NCBI GenBank assembly: GCA_021823405.1
Contig: JAKAOA010000006.1
Location: forward strand, 1,117-51,922
DNA from: Bacteroidota bacterium
GTDB taxonomy: Bacteria > Bacteroidota > Bacteroidia > JABEUT01
Length of the DNA stretch: 50,806 nt
Direction: 5' to 3'
Part shown: in pieces, positions 44,159 through 50,806 of the stretch
Position numbering within the stretch: the first letter of the stretch is position 1
How the letters are laid out: every line of letters starts with the position of its first letter
Program-made: the position numbers and the translations under genes
The notes under the pieces: generated by a model
Databases searched by the model: none
Told to the model about the DNA's origin: nothing
The model's input: only the letters and a program-made list of their open reading frames with translations

Positions 44159-44548
44159 GTGAAGAATAATCATATTATACTATTTGACGGGGAATGTAAC
44201 CTTTGCAGTAACGCCATAGCATTCGTAATCAAACGCGACCTGAATAGAAAATTCAGTTTCTTCCCGCTGCAATCACCGGCTGGGAAAATGATATTGTCGG
44301 AGGCGAATATGCCTGAAGATTATAACGAATCTTTCGTCTATTTCAGAAATAATAAAGCGTACATTAAATCGGCAGCCCTACTGCGGGTATGTAAGGACAT
44401 CGGCGGAGTTTGGCCGTGCCTGTATCCGTTTATTCTTGTACCTCCCTTTATTCGTGACACGGCTTATAACGCTATCGCTTCATTACGATATACCTTGGCA
44501 GGAACTCCGGATAAATGCCGCCTGTCTGATAATTCATTAAGCCGATGA
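44159..44548 (+). CDS. DCC-motif thiol-disulfide oxidoreductase (DUF393)
   Basis: 129 residues. The N-terminus IILFDGECNLCSNAIAFVIKRD carries the DGxCxxC motif (Cys at about residues 13 and 16) of the thioredoxin-fold DCC family. FFPLQSPAGKMIL, SAALLRVCKDIGGVWP and YNAIASLRYTLAG complete the family pattern. The start is GTG 44159; no ATG is available. It lies 15 bases after the NHL gene, so it is probably in the operon of two secreted, cysteine-containing T9SS proteins. A role in their disulfide state is conceivable but speculative. Confidence 0.88.
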   Translation: MKNNHIILFDGECNLCSNAIAFVIKRDLNRKFSFFPLQSPAGKMILSEANMPEDYNESFVYFRNNKAYIKSAALLRVCKDIGGVWPCLYPFILVPPFIRDTAYNAIASLRYTLAGTPDKCRLSDNSLSR

Positions 44549-44618
44549 ATATAGCGATTTAGGTAAAAAAACGGATGGTTTAATCCTTAAAAGTGCATCA
44601 TGTTTCAAGGCGTTTCTC

Positions 44619-45800
44619 CTAAAGAACTATGCGGGGCGCCTTCACATTATCCGGGTATCGAACGCTGTATTCCTTTAACACATATTCCAGAACGATATTT
44701 TTCAGTTCGTCTATATTCAATTTCTCTCCTGCGGAGATAAATACACAAGGCGCATATTCTTTACCAATGTATGATTTTTTCAGGTCGCCGATGGATACAG
44801 GCAAGGCGTTGCCATCCTCATCGCGGGTACGGTATAGGTCGGCTTTGTTGAATACGGTGAGCGTAGGTTTATCGGCAGCTTTAAGTTCTGCAAGGGTTGT
44901 CTTTACTACCTCAATCTGCTCCGCAAACGAAGGGTGCGAAACATCAACAACATGCAATAAAATATCGGCTTCGCGCACCTCATCGAGGGTAGATTTAAAC
45001 GCTTCGATAAGAAAGGTGGGCAGTTTCCGGATAAATCCGACTGTATCGGAAAGCAGGAAAGCAGTGGAGTCAATGGTTACCTTACGGACTGTTGTATCGA
45101 GGGTTGCGAAAAGGGCGTTCTCGGCGAGCAGCGTTGAACGGCTGATAAGGTTCATCAGCGTTGATTTTCCTGCATTGGTATAACCCACAAGCGACACCCG
45201 TATCAACTGTCCGCGATTTCTGCGTTGCGTGGTCATCTGGCGGTCGATGTCCTCTATTCTATCCTTTAACAGGGCGATCCTTTTCCGCACCCTTCGGCGG
45301 TCGGTTTCTATTTCAGTTTCACCCGGACCTCTCAATCCAATGCCGCCTCGTTGCTTTTCAAGGTGTGTCCACATTCCTGCAAGACGAGGGAGCAGATACT
45401 CATATTGGGCAAGTTCTACCTGTGTTTTGGCATAAGCCGTTTGCGCTCTGTCAGCAAAAATATCAAGTATAAGCCCCGTACGGTCAATAACTTTCCGTTT
45501 CAGTTCCTTTTCAAGGTTACGCTGTTGAGATGGGGTGAGCTCGTCATCGAAAATGACCATATCCACATCGGGATTCTCCTCGGTAAATTTTCTTATTTCG
45601 CCAACTTTCCCTTTGCCAATAAGGGTTGCAGGGTCGGCAGAATGCAGGTTTTGTGTAAAACTTTTAACAGGGATGGCTCCTGCTGTCAAACAGAGAAAAC
45701 TTAACTCATCTAGGTACTCAACCAACTGTTCTTTCGATTGTTCCCTGCGGCATACACCGACTAAAACAGCTTTTTCCTTTTTTCTGGTTCTGTCAATCAT
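44619..45800 (-). CDS. hflX: Ribosome-associated GTPase HflX
   Basis: 393 residues. The N-terminal HflX domain includes DPATLIGKGKVGEIRKF and a coiled coil that ends in GPGETEIETDRRRVRKRI. The GTPase domain has G1 GYTNAGKSTLMN, G3 DTVGFIRKLP and G4 NKAD. HflX splits stalled or stressed 70S ribosomes and 100S dimers. Length is normal. It begins 1 base after the stop of the upstream membrane-protein gene, so the two form an operon; it converges on the DCC gene with a 70-base gap lacking a clear terminator. Confidence 0.95.
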   Translation of the reverse strand: MIDRTRKKEKAVLVGVCRREQSKEQLVEYLDELSFLCLTAGAIPVKSFTQNLHSADPATLIGKGKVGEIRKFTEENPDVDMVIFDDELTPSQQRNLEKELKRKVIDRTGLILDIFADRAQTAYAKTQVELAQYEYLLPRLAGMWTHLEKQRGGIGLRGPGETEIETDRRRVRKRIALLKDRIEDIDRQMTTQRRNRGQLIRVSLVGYTNAGKSTLMNLISRSTLLAENALFATLDTTVRKVTIDSTAFLLSDTVGFIRKLPTFLIEAFKSTLDEVREADILLHVVDVSHPSFAEQIEVVKTTLAELKAADKPTLTVFNKADLYRTRDEDGNALPVSIGDLKKSYIGKEYAPCVFISAGEKLNIDELKNIVLEYVLKEYSVRYPDNVKAPRIVL

Positions 45801-45801
45801 A

Positions 45802-46242
45802 TCAGAACCAAGGCCTTGAAATTGGTCCGAAGGGCCATGGTATTGCCATCATTATTATAAGTAATGCAACAATGTTAAACCAGAATAAACGCTTGAATTT
45901 ACCGGCATCAGTCGATGCTTTCTTCCCAAGCACACGACCGAGCGTGATAAGTATTATTGCAAGAAGCATCATCGTTGTATGTTCCATGGTAAAGAAACGT
46001 ATCTCGGGGTTTTGCATTGCAACAGAACTAAATTGAACGGACGGACTTACAAAATAGAGAGCGATAGCTATAAGCAATTGCGTATGGGCGGAAATCATCA
46101 GAAACAAACTTATTTTGTTGTCGGACGGGGTGAATGCCCGTTTTGAAATTATGCCTATCAGCGACTTTATGATGCAGGCGACGATCAATATAAGTATTGC
46201 CCAGCGCAGCAACGAATGCAGAGTTAATAATATGCTATACAT
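45802..46242 (-). CDS. Small four-helix membrane protein, cytochrome-b-like
   Basis: 146 residues with four hydrophobic helices. It begins ILLTLHSLLRWAILILIVA, contains LFLMISAHTQLLIAIALYFVSP and FFTMEHTTMMLLAIILITLGR, and ends in AIPWPFGPISRPWF. Histidines placed inside three of the helices are typical of the Bacteroidota family commonly annotated cytochrome B, so a haem-binding or electron-transfer role is possible but unproven. The promoter is complete (TATGTTTG with TTG). It is the first gene of a two-gene operon with hflX, to which it has no known link. Confidence 0.8.
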   Translation of the reverse strand: MYSILLTLHSLLRWAILILIVACIIKSLIGIISKRAFTPSDNKISLFLMISAHTQLLIAIALYFVSPSVQFSSVAMQNPEIRFFTMEHTTMMLLAIILITLGRVLGKKASTDAGKFKRLFWFNIVALLIIMMAIPWPFGPISRPWF

Positions 46243-46584
46243 AATGGGAAGGATTAGAATTCAAACATACATATTTAAACGATACAGATAGACAAACCGG
46301 CATACTAATCACGGTCAGCGGGAACGCTTCTCCGCCGTTCTCCGGAACTGGCGTTTGCAGCGGTGTAAACGAAACCGGGTCAGCGATTAGTTCGCAGAGA
46401 GCGATTAATAAGCGGTTGGTCAAAGCAATCAAACAACGCCGTATAGTGAATCCGACACCATTAAATTTCCGTAACGATAACGCCCTGATTTTCATAATCA
46501 TAGCGCCGGATAAAAGCCGTCTTTCTTGAATATTGGCACCAATCGCTGTCATCATCGTTTTCAGCTTACAGGTATAATATTTTG
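46243..46584. other. Intergenic region upstream of the cytochrome-b-like gene
   Basis: 342 bases. Besides the promoter at 46262-46295 I see no gene or strong hairpin. An open frame on the minus strand (46235-46555) has no recognisable product and contains the promoter of the next gene, so it is not called. Confidence 0.55.
46262..46295 (-). promoter_or_regulatory. Promoter of the cytochrome-b-like/hflX operon
   Basis: Minus-strand TATGTTTG (46269-46262) with TTG (46295-46293) 23 bases upstream. The leader to ATG 46242 is about 15 bases. Confidence 0.6.
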
Positions 46585-47523
46585 TCAGTTGGTTTCCTTT
46601 TTCGTTTCCCTTTCAAGGGTAATTCTTTTCAATGTGGCAAGTTCGCGCATTTTGTCCGTAGCCGGTCCTGCGGGGCTGCCGAAGTAGGTTTTACCGCCTT
46701 CAAGCGACCTAATCGGTGCCGATTGTCCCAGCAATACCGCATCCTTGCCTATATGGAGGTTGCTCGGGATGCCTACCTGCCCCCACAGCGTTACATTATC
46801 TTCTATAATCACGCAGCCGGCAATACCGACCTGCGATGCGAAAAGACACATTTTACCGATACGCGTATCATGTCCTACCTGCACCTGATTATCGAGTTTG
46901 GAACCTTCGCCTATGCAAGTAGTGTCCGACACGCCGCGGTCTATACAGCAACCGGCGCCTATCTCCACCTCGTCCTCTATCATTACATTGCCACAGGACA
47001 GCAGCCGGTCGAATTTTTCAGAACGCCGCTTGAAGTAAAACGCGTCTCTTCCTATAACGCTTCCCGAGTGTATTATTACACGGTTGCCAATAGTTACGTG
47101 GTCGTAAATAGTAACATTCGGATGAATGATGCAATTATCGCCTATAGTTACATTATTACCGAGGTAAACACCGGGCATGATAACCGTATTTTTACCAACC
47201 GTTACAGATTCGCTTCTCTGCTTCAATGAGAGATTTACAGGATGAAAATGGCTAACCAGCCGATTGTATGCGGTAAAGGGATCGTCTGCAAAAATCAACG
47301 CTTTCCCTTCCGGGCAATCCACTTTTTTATTGATGAGAACGGTAGTGGCTTTTGAGTTCAGGGCTTTGTCGTAATATTTGGGATGGTCAACGAAAACCAG
47401 ATCGCCGTTTTCCACCCTGTGAATCTCGTTCAGCCCTGTGATAAGATGGTTCGGTGCGCCTTCAAATTCTGCGCCGAGCAATTTTGCTATTGTTTCAACT
47501 GTTTGCGGCGGTTTTAGGTTCAT
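46585..47523 (-). CDS. LpxD-like UDP-3-O-acylglucosamine N-acyltransferase
   Basis: 312 residues from ATG 47523. An LpxD N-terminal domain (about 1-95: TVETIAKLLGAEFEG, then GLNEIHRVENGDLVFVDHPKY) precedes a left-handed beta-helix of hexapeptide repeats (VTVGKNTVIMPGVYLGNNVTIGDN and onward) with VQVGHDTRIG supplying the likely catalytic histidine. LpxD adds the N-linked acyl chain in lipid A synthesis. This form is shorter than usual LpxD, and Bacteroidota often have a second copy, so it may be the paralogue. The frame is open to 47565, which would overlap the upstream gene by 17 bases. Confidence 0.85.
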   Translation of the reverse strand: MNLKPPQTVETIAKLLGAEFEGAPNHLITGLNEIHRVENGDLVFVDHPKYYDKALNSKATTVLINKKVDCPEGKALIFADDPFTAYNRLVSHFHPVNLSLKQRSESVTVGKNTVIMPGVYLGNNVTIGDNCIIHPNVTIYDHVTIGNRVIIHSGSVIGRDAFYFKRRSEKFDRLLSCGNVMIEDEVEIGAGCCIDRGVSDTTCIGEGSKLDNQVQVGHDTRIGKMCLFASQVGIAGCVIIEDNVTLWGQVGIPSNLHIGKDAVLLGQSAPIRSLEGGKTYFGSPAGPATDKMRELATLKRITLERETKKETN

Positions 47524-47548
47524 ACCATCACATTGATTTTTTAAAATA

Positions 47549-48517
47549 TTACCTGCGGGCTTCAAATAGCCATGCGTCCGCTATATGATTCCTGCGAAAA
47601 TTCTCTAAACTGCTTTCCGCCTCTTCCCTTGTGCCGAAACCGCCGTAACCTACCATAAATAATCCCTGTGGATTCGTTCCGATGATAGCTGCATTTATCT
47701 GTTGTTGTTGCATCTTCCTTACAAGTCCCTGCGCATTTTCAAGAATCCGGAAACAGCCCGCAATAATAAGGTAATTACCTGCTTCCGTCCGTGCTTTTGG
47801 ACTTGATATTACTGCGGATGAGCCGGTGGGGGCATTATTAAGGAAGGCAATGGCATTAACGCTGTCCTTACTGTACGAAACGGCTGTTATATGGTGAACG
47901 GCAGTGGCTCTGTAATGCCTTATTTCTTTTTTTGCAAAAATATTCAAACTTGAATAATCAATGCCCGGGTTTTTTGTATTTAGCGATAACCACACGGTGG
48001 ATGCAACAATAGCTCCTGCAACTGCCGCCGCCGCCAATTTTCTGTAACTCTTGGGGGTTTTAAGTTCTACTATTTTAGTTTTCTCCCCCGTATGGTCCAG
48101 AGGGAGCCGATAGAAAGACGATAAACCGAAAGCTTCGGGCAGGTAATTCAGCTTTTCGTCCGGTTGGAACAGAAGGGCTCCATGTTCATCGGTGTAAAGC
48201 AGTCCGATATTATCAAGAGTTACTCTTTTATCCGTAAGTAATGCGGATTGAATGCGTTTTACCTCCCCGGCAATGTATTCCAGCGACATGGAATATGAGA
48301 TATTCCGGCTGTGCGATATATGGTGGGCAAGTAGTCCATCGTTCTGAACAAGCCCCTTATTAAAAAGAATACTTTTACCTGGCGGCTCGAAGAGATGCTT
48401 TACAGGGTCAATACGGGCAGGCGAATAGTTACCGATGAAACCTCCGAAGCCCGGAACAACCACACAATTGTGTTCATAAAGCAATTCGCTGATGTATTTT
48501 CCTATTGGCGCAATCAT
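47549..48517 (-). CDS. Transmembrane protein with CCDC81-like HU domains and a SPOR domain
   Basis: 322 residues. The N-terminal region (about 1-125) holds two HU-like domains of the Bacteroidota CCDC81 type: IGKYISELLYEHNCVVVPGFGGFIGNYSPA, then VTLDNIGLLYTDEHGALLFQP. A single membrane helix lies at 161-179 (LAAAAVAGAIVASTVWLSL), with the SPOR domain at about 246-322 (GNYLIIAGCFRILENAQGLVRKMQQQ to NFRRNHIADAWLF). The SPOR domain should bind denuded glycan strands at division sites in the periplasm, while the HU part is cytosolic. It lies 25 bases upstream of the LpxD-like gene. Confidence 0.88.
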   Translation of the reverse strand: MIAPIGKYISELLYEHNCVVVPGFGGFIGNYSPARIDPVKHLFEPPGKSILFNKGLVQNDGLLAHHISHSRNISYSMSLEYIAGEVKRIQSALLTDKRVTLDNIGLLYTDEHGALLFQPDEKLNYLPEAFGLSSFYRLPLDHTGEKTKIVELKTPKSYRKLAAAAVAGAIVASTVWLSLNTKNPGIDYSSLNIFAKKEIRHYRATAVHHITAVSYSKDSVNAIAFLNNAPTGSSAVISSPKARTEAGNYLIIAGCFRILENAQGLVRKMQQQQINAAIIGTNPQGLFMVGYGGFGTREEAESSLENFRRNHIADAWLFEARR

Positions 48518-48548
48518 TTAAAGCCATGATTTATTTTCAAATACAATA

Positions 48549-48556
48549 CAAAAATA
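48549..48556 (-). promoter_or_regulatory. -7 promoter box of the HU-SPOR operon
   Basis: Minus-strand TATTTTTG, an exact match, with a predicted leader of about 26 bases to ATG 48517. Confidence 0.5.
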
Positions 48557-48639
48557 AAGATTTATAGCCACTACTGTCCGGGAAAAATTATTTCGGCAGT
48601 CAAACACTTAAGTTTATTCTTCCTTGCTTATCCATTCAA

Positions 48640-48785
48640 TTCCATTTTTGGGCATGCCCCTATGCTGTGCAAGGGGTCGGGCTATCCGTTACAAGTCCTC
48701 TCCGCCGGATGGCGTCCCGATAGCTATCGGGAGACGGGCTTTCCGCTTTATCCCTCACGCTAAATCACCTACGGGCTGTATATAA
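48640..48785 (+). repeat. GC-rich palindromic element with partial repeat end
   Basis: It contains the perfect 16-base palindrome CCCGATAGCTATCGGG (48716-48731) and ends in AAATCACCTACGGGCTGTAT, which matches 18 of 20 bases of the end of repeat copies A and B. It is much more GC-rich than its flanks. Confidence 0.6.
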
Positions 48786-48853
48786 GTAAAATTAAGACAT
48801 TCAATCATTATTTTACCGGACAGTACTGATTTATAGCATTGCTTATAATCTGT

Positions 48854-48996
48854 TTTATACCGATCTCTATTGAAACCGATAGCTATCGGGTTGTCAAAAT
48901 GCGCAAGCCCCGTTTAGCGTAGTTTAACGAACAGTGGGAGTTAGGCGTCCGGATAAGCTATCGGGACGCGGTCGCAAAATCACTTACCAGCAGTAT
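48854..48996 (+). repeat. Dispersed intergenic repeat, copy B
   Basis: Same order as copy A: TTTATACCGAT start, CCCCGTT core, end AAATCACTTACCAGCAGTAT. It differs by an inserted 14-base palindrome CCGATAGCTATCGG (48876-48889) before the core. Confidence 0.85.
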
Positions 48997-49104
48997 AGAG
49001 CAAAACTATGGCGTGATTCGTCATATATTAACGGATATCGCCTTAAATGCGGGAAAAACTGTAATTCCTTTAAATTATTTATCCCTACATCCGCTAATTT
49101 GCGT

Positions 49105-49112
49105 TATTTTTG
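49105..49112 (+). promoter_or_regulatory. -7 promoter box of secA
   Basis: TATTTTTG matches TAnnTTTG; the leader to ATG 49137 is about 20 bases. No TTG is seen at -33. Confidence 0.5.
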
Positions 49113-49136
49113 TTTCATTAAATCCCAATATTCCAA

Positions 49137-50806
49137 ATGTTAGAAGGTTTTGTAAATGTCTTGTCAAAGGTTTTCGGCAGCAAACATGAAAGAGATGTTA
49201 AGGAATTACAGCCCGTTGTTGACGCTATAATTGAAATAGAGAAAACGCTCGCCGGGCTGACGGATGATGAATTACGCGAGAAAACCATTGAATTTAAAAC
49301 ACGGGTTCAGGAACGTATTGCCGCAAAAGAGAATGAAAAGAAGGAATTAAAACAACGCGTTGAAGCGGAGGATGAAATGCCGCTTGCGGAAAAGGAGGAG
49401 ATTTACCGCCAAATTGACACACTGGAGAAGGAAATTATTACCGATATAAAGGAGGAACTAAACGACTTGCTCCCCGATGCGTTCGCAGTAATAAGGGAAA
49501 CCGCGAGACGTTTCAAGGAAAAAGATTTTCTTGAAGTTACCGCTACCGACTATGATAAAGAAGTGGCTGACCAGCATCAGCATGTGGTAATAAACGGCGC
49601 GAAGGCGACATGGAAGAGCAGTTGGCTGGTGCGTAACCATCCGGTAAGATGGGATATGATTCCCTATCCGGTACAGCTTATAGGCGGGGCGGTATTGCAT
49701 TCCGGTAAAATAGCCGAAATGGCGACAGGCGAAGGTAAAACCCTTGTCGCCATTATGCCCATATACCTGAACGCTCTTTCGGGCAGAGGCGTTCACCTTG
49801 TAACCGTGAACGATTATCTCGCCAAACGCGATTCCGAATGGATGGGTCCGCTCTTCCAATTCCACGGACTTAAGGTGGACTGCATAGACAAGCACGAGCC
49901 AAACTCCGAAGAACGGAGGGCGGCATACCTTGCCGATATTACATACGGAACCAATAATGAATATGGGTTTGACTACCTGCGTGACAATATGGCGAGGTCG
50001 CCCGAAGACCTTGTGCAGCGCGGACACTACTTCTCAATAGTTGACGAGGTGGATTCAGTCCTGATTGACGATGCCCGCACGCCTCTCATTATTTCGGGAC
50101 CGACGCCGCGAGGCGATAAACATGAGTTTTTTGCCATGAAGCCGCGTGTGGAGAAGCTGCTTAACGCACAACGTACTCTGGTGAACAAGTTATTGGTAGA
50201 TACCAAAAAACTTATCGACGAAAAGAATGAAAAGGAAGCCGGTTTACCCCTGTTGCGCGCCCATCACGGTCTGCCCAAGAACAAAGCCCTGATAAAATTG
50301 TTAAGCGAAGAGGGCAACAGAGTGCTGCTTCAAAAAACCGAAAACTTCTACCTGCAGGACCAAAGCAAAGAGATGTACAAAGTGGATGACGAATTATTTT
50401 TCGTGATAGATGAAAAAAATAACTCGGTGGAGCTTACCGATAAGGGATACGACCTTATAACCGCACAAGGCGAAGACCCCAAGTTTTTCATCCTTCCCGA
50501 TGTAGGAGGTGAAATAGCAGAAATAGAAAAATTAAATATACCCGATGAAGAAAAAAGCAAAAAGAAGGATGAACTGCTGCGCGACTTTGCCGTTAAGTCG
50601 GAGCGGGTACATACCATCAATCAGCTTGTGAAAGCATACACCCTGTTCGAAAAGGACGTTGAGTATGTGGTAATGGAAGGCGAAGTGAAAATAGTAGATG
50701 AACAGACAGGACGTATTCTGGAAGGCAGGCGCTACTCCGATGGACTGCATCAGGCGATAGAAGCCAAAGAAAACGTTAAGATAGAAGCCGAAACGCAAAC
50801 TTACAG
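49137..50806 (+). CDS. secA: Preprotein translocase ATPase SecA, N-terminal part (3' end outside window)
   Basis: Motor ATPase that drives proteins through SecYEG. 556 codons are visible from ATG 49137 and the frame runs off the window. The Walker A region AEMATGEGKTLVAIMP, the following VNDYLAKRDSEWM, the Walker B-type IVDEVDSVLIDDARTPLIISG, and the start of the preprotein cross-linking domain are all present. An insertion-rich N-terminus (Glu/Lys-rich, about 50-110) and a long segment after GPTPRGDKHEF fit the roughly 1100-residue Bacteroidota SecA. The later part DEQTGRILEGRRYSDGLHQAIEAKE is conserved up to the edge. Confidence 0.97.
   Translation, partial: MLEGFVNVLSKVFGSKHERDVKELQPVVDAIIEIEKTLAGLTDDELREKTIEFKTRVQERIAAKENEKKELKQRVEAEDEMPLAEKEEIYRQIDTLEKEIITDIKEELNDLLPDAFAVIRETARRFKEKDFLEVTATDYDKEVADQHQHVVINGAKATWKSSWLVRNHPVRWDMIPYPVQLIGGAVLHSGKIAEMATGEGKTLVAIMPIYLNALSGRGVHLVTVNDYLAKRDSEWMGPLFQFHGLKVDCIDKHEPNSEERRAAYLADITYGTNNEYGFDYLRDNMARSPEDLVQRGHYFSIVDEVDSVLIDDARTPLIISGPTPRGDKHEFFAMKPRVEKLLNAQRTLVNKLLVDTKKLIDEKNEKEAGLPLLRAHHGLPKNKALIKLLSEEGNRVLLQKTENFYLQDQSKEMYKVDDELFFVIDEKNNSVELTDKGYDLITAQGEDPKFFILPDVGGEIAEIEKLNIPDEEKSKKKDELLRDFAVKSERVHTINQLVKAYTLFEKDVEYVVMEGEVKIVDEQTGRILEGRRYSDGLHQAIEAKENVKIEAETQTY

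Larger units (their letters stand above)
48518..49136. other. 619-base intergenic region upstream of secA, packed with repeats
   Basis: No convincing gene. It holds the HU-SPOR promoter (48549-48556), a GC-rich segment with palindromes (48640-48790), repeat copy B (48854-48996), and the secA promoter box (49105-49112). Confidence 0.7.

Noticed and set aside
46235-46555. Open frame of 106 codons on the minus strand upstream of the cytochrome-b-like gene
   Set aside because: The product has no recognisable features, and the frame contains the complete promoter of the following gene and overlaps its start.
48518-49136. A small gene or tRNA in the 619-base gap before secA
   Set aside because: The only open frame (48934-49143) runs through the repeat and the secA promoter, and I saw no cloverleaf.

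Overview
This is a stretch of a Bacteroidota chromosome. Three things point there: type IX secretion (T9SS) features (PorT, a PorP/SprF protein, and both type A and type B C-terminal sorting domains), the long three-domain form of IspG, and the TAnnTTTG promoter element in front of almost every operon (with TTG about 21-24 bases upstream in the best cases). The protein set (C10 peptidase, DUF4175, HU-SPOR protein, LptC/CorC/CoaX cluster) fits the Chitinophagales/Sphingobacteriales side of the phylum, but the order is inference. I see no rRNA, tRNA, CRISPR array, prophage or insertion sequence. Most of the window is ordinary core genome.

Layout. 1-4.4 kb: end of ispG (cut by the window edge), a TauE/SafE permease, rbfA, then pssA and a lipid kinase overlapping as a phospholipid pair. 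4.4-8.3 kb: a giant DUF4175 membrane/coiled-coil protein translationally coupled to an RsbW-like ATPase. 8.4-12 kb: an accessory island with an ArsR-AHSA1-AHSA1-DoxX operon, whose second AHSA1 gene is frameshifted at an A8 run, and a VOC-YdeI-membrane protein operon. 12.2-14.1 kb: rpsA with a structured leader and a clear terminator. 14.2-15.7 kb: an SMR transporter and a thioester-reductase-like SDR. 15.8-19.9 kb: the envelope cluster coaX - outer membrane protein - lptC - CorC/CNNM.

20.2-28.4 kb: an orphan PAS histidine kinase, a TPR/beta-propeller/OmpA protein and, divergent from it, a PKD-repeat adhesin with its PorP/SprF partner. 28.8-31.5 kb: recF, a DUF721 gene and an APC permease, overlapping head to tail. 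31.5-37.6 kb on the minus strand: a fused E1 alpha/beta dehydrogenase, porT, ubiE, rfaE1 and rsgA. 37.6-44.5 kb: a YVTN propeller protein, a TrmH-type methyltransferase, then a T9SS-secreted C10 peptidase, a secreted NHL-repeat protein and a DCC thiol oxidoreductase. 44.6-48.5 kb minus: hflX with a small haem-type membrane protein, an LpxD-like acyltransferase and a transmembrane HU/SPOR protein. 49.1 kb to the end: secA (cut by the edge).

Most unusual items: an ArsR operator pair that exactly brackets the -7 promoter box; an A8 frameshift in the same operon; three genes with the promoter box only 3-4 bases before ATG (predicted leaderless mRNAs); a dispersed intergenic repeat with copies near 39.3 and 48.9 kb; an 88-bp symmetric inverted-repeat element before recF; and a PKD array built from alternating two-domain modules. 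I found no convincing wholly new multi-gene system.
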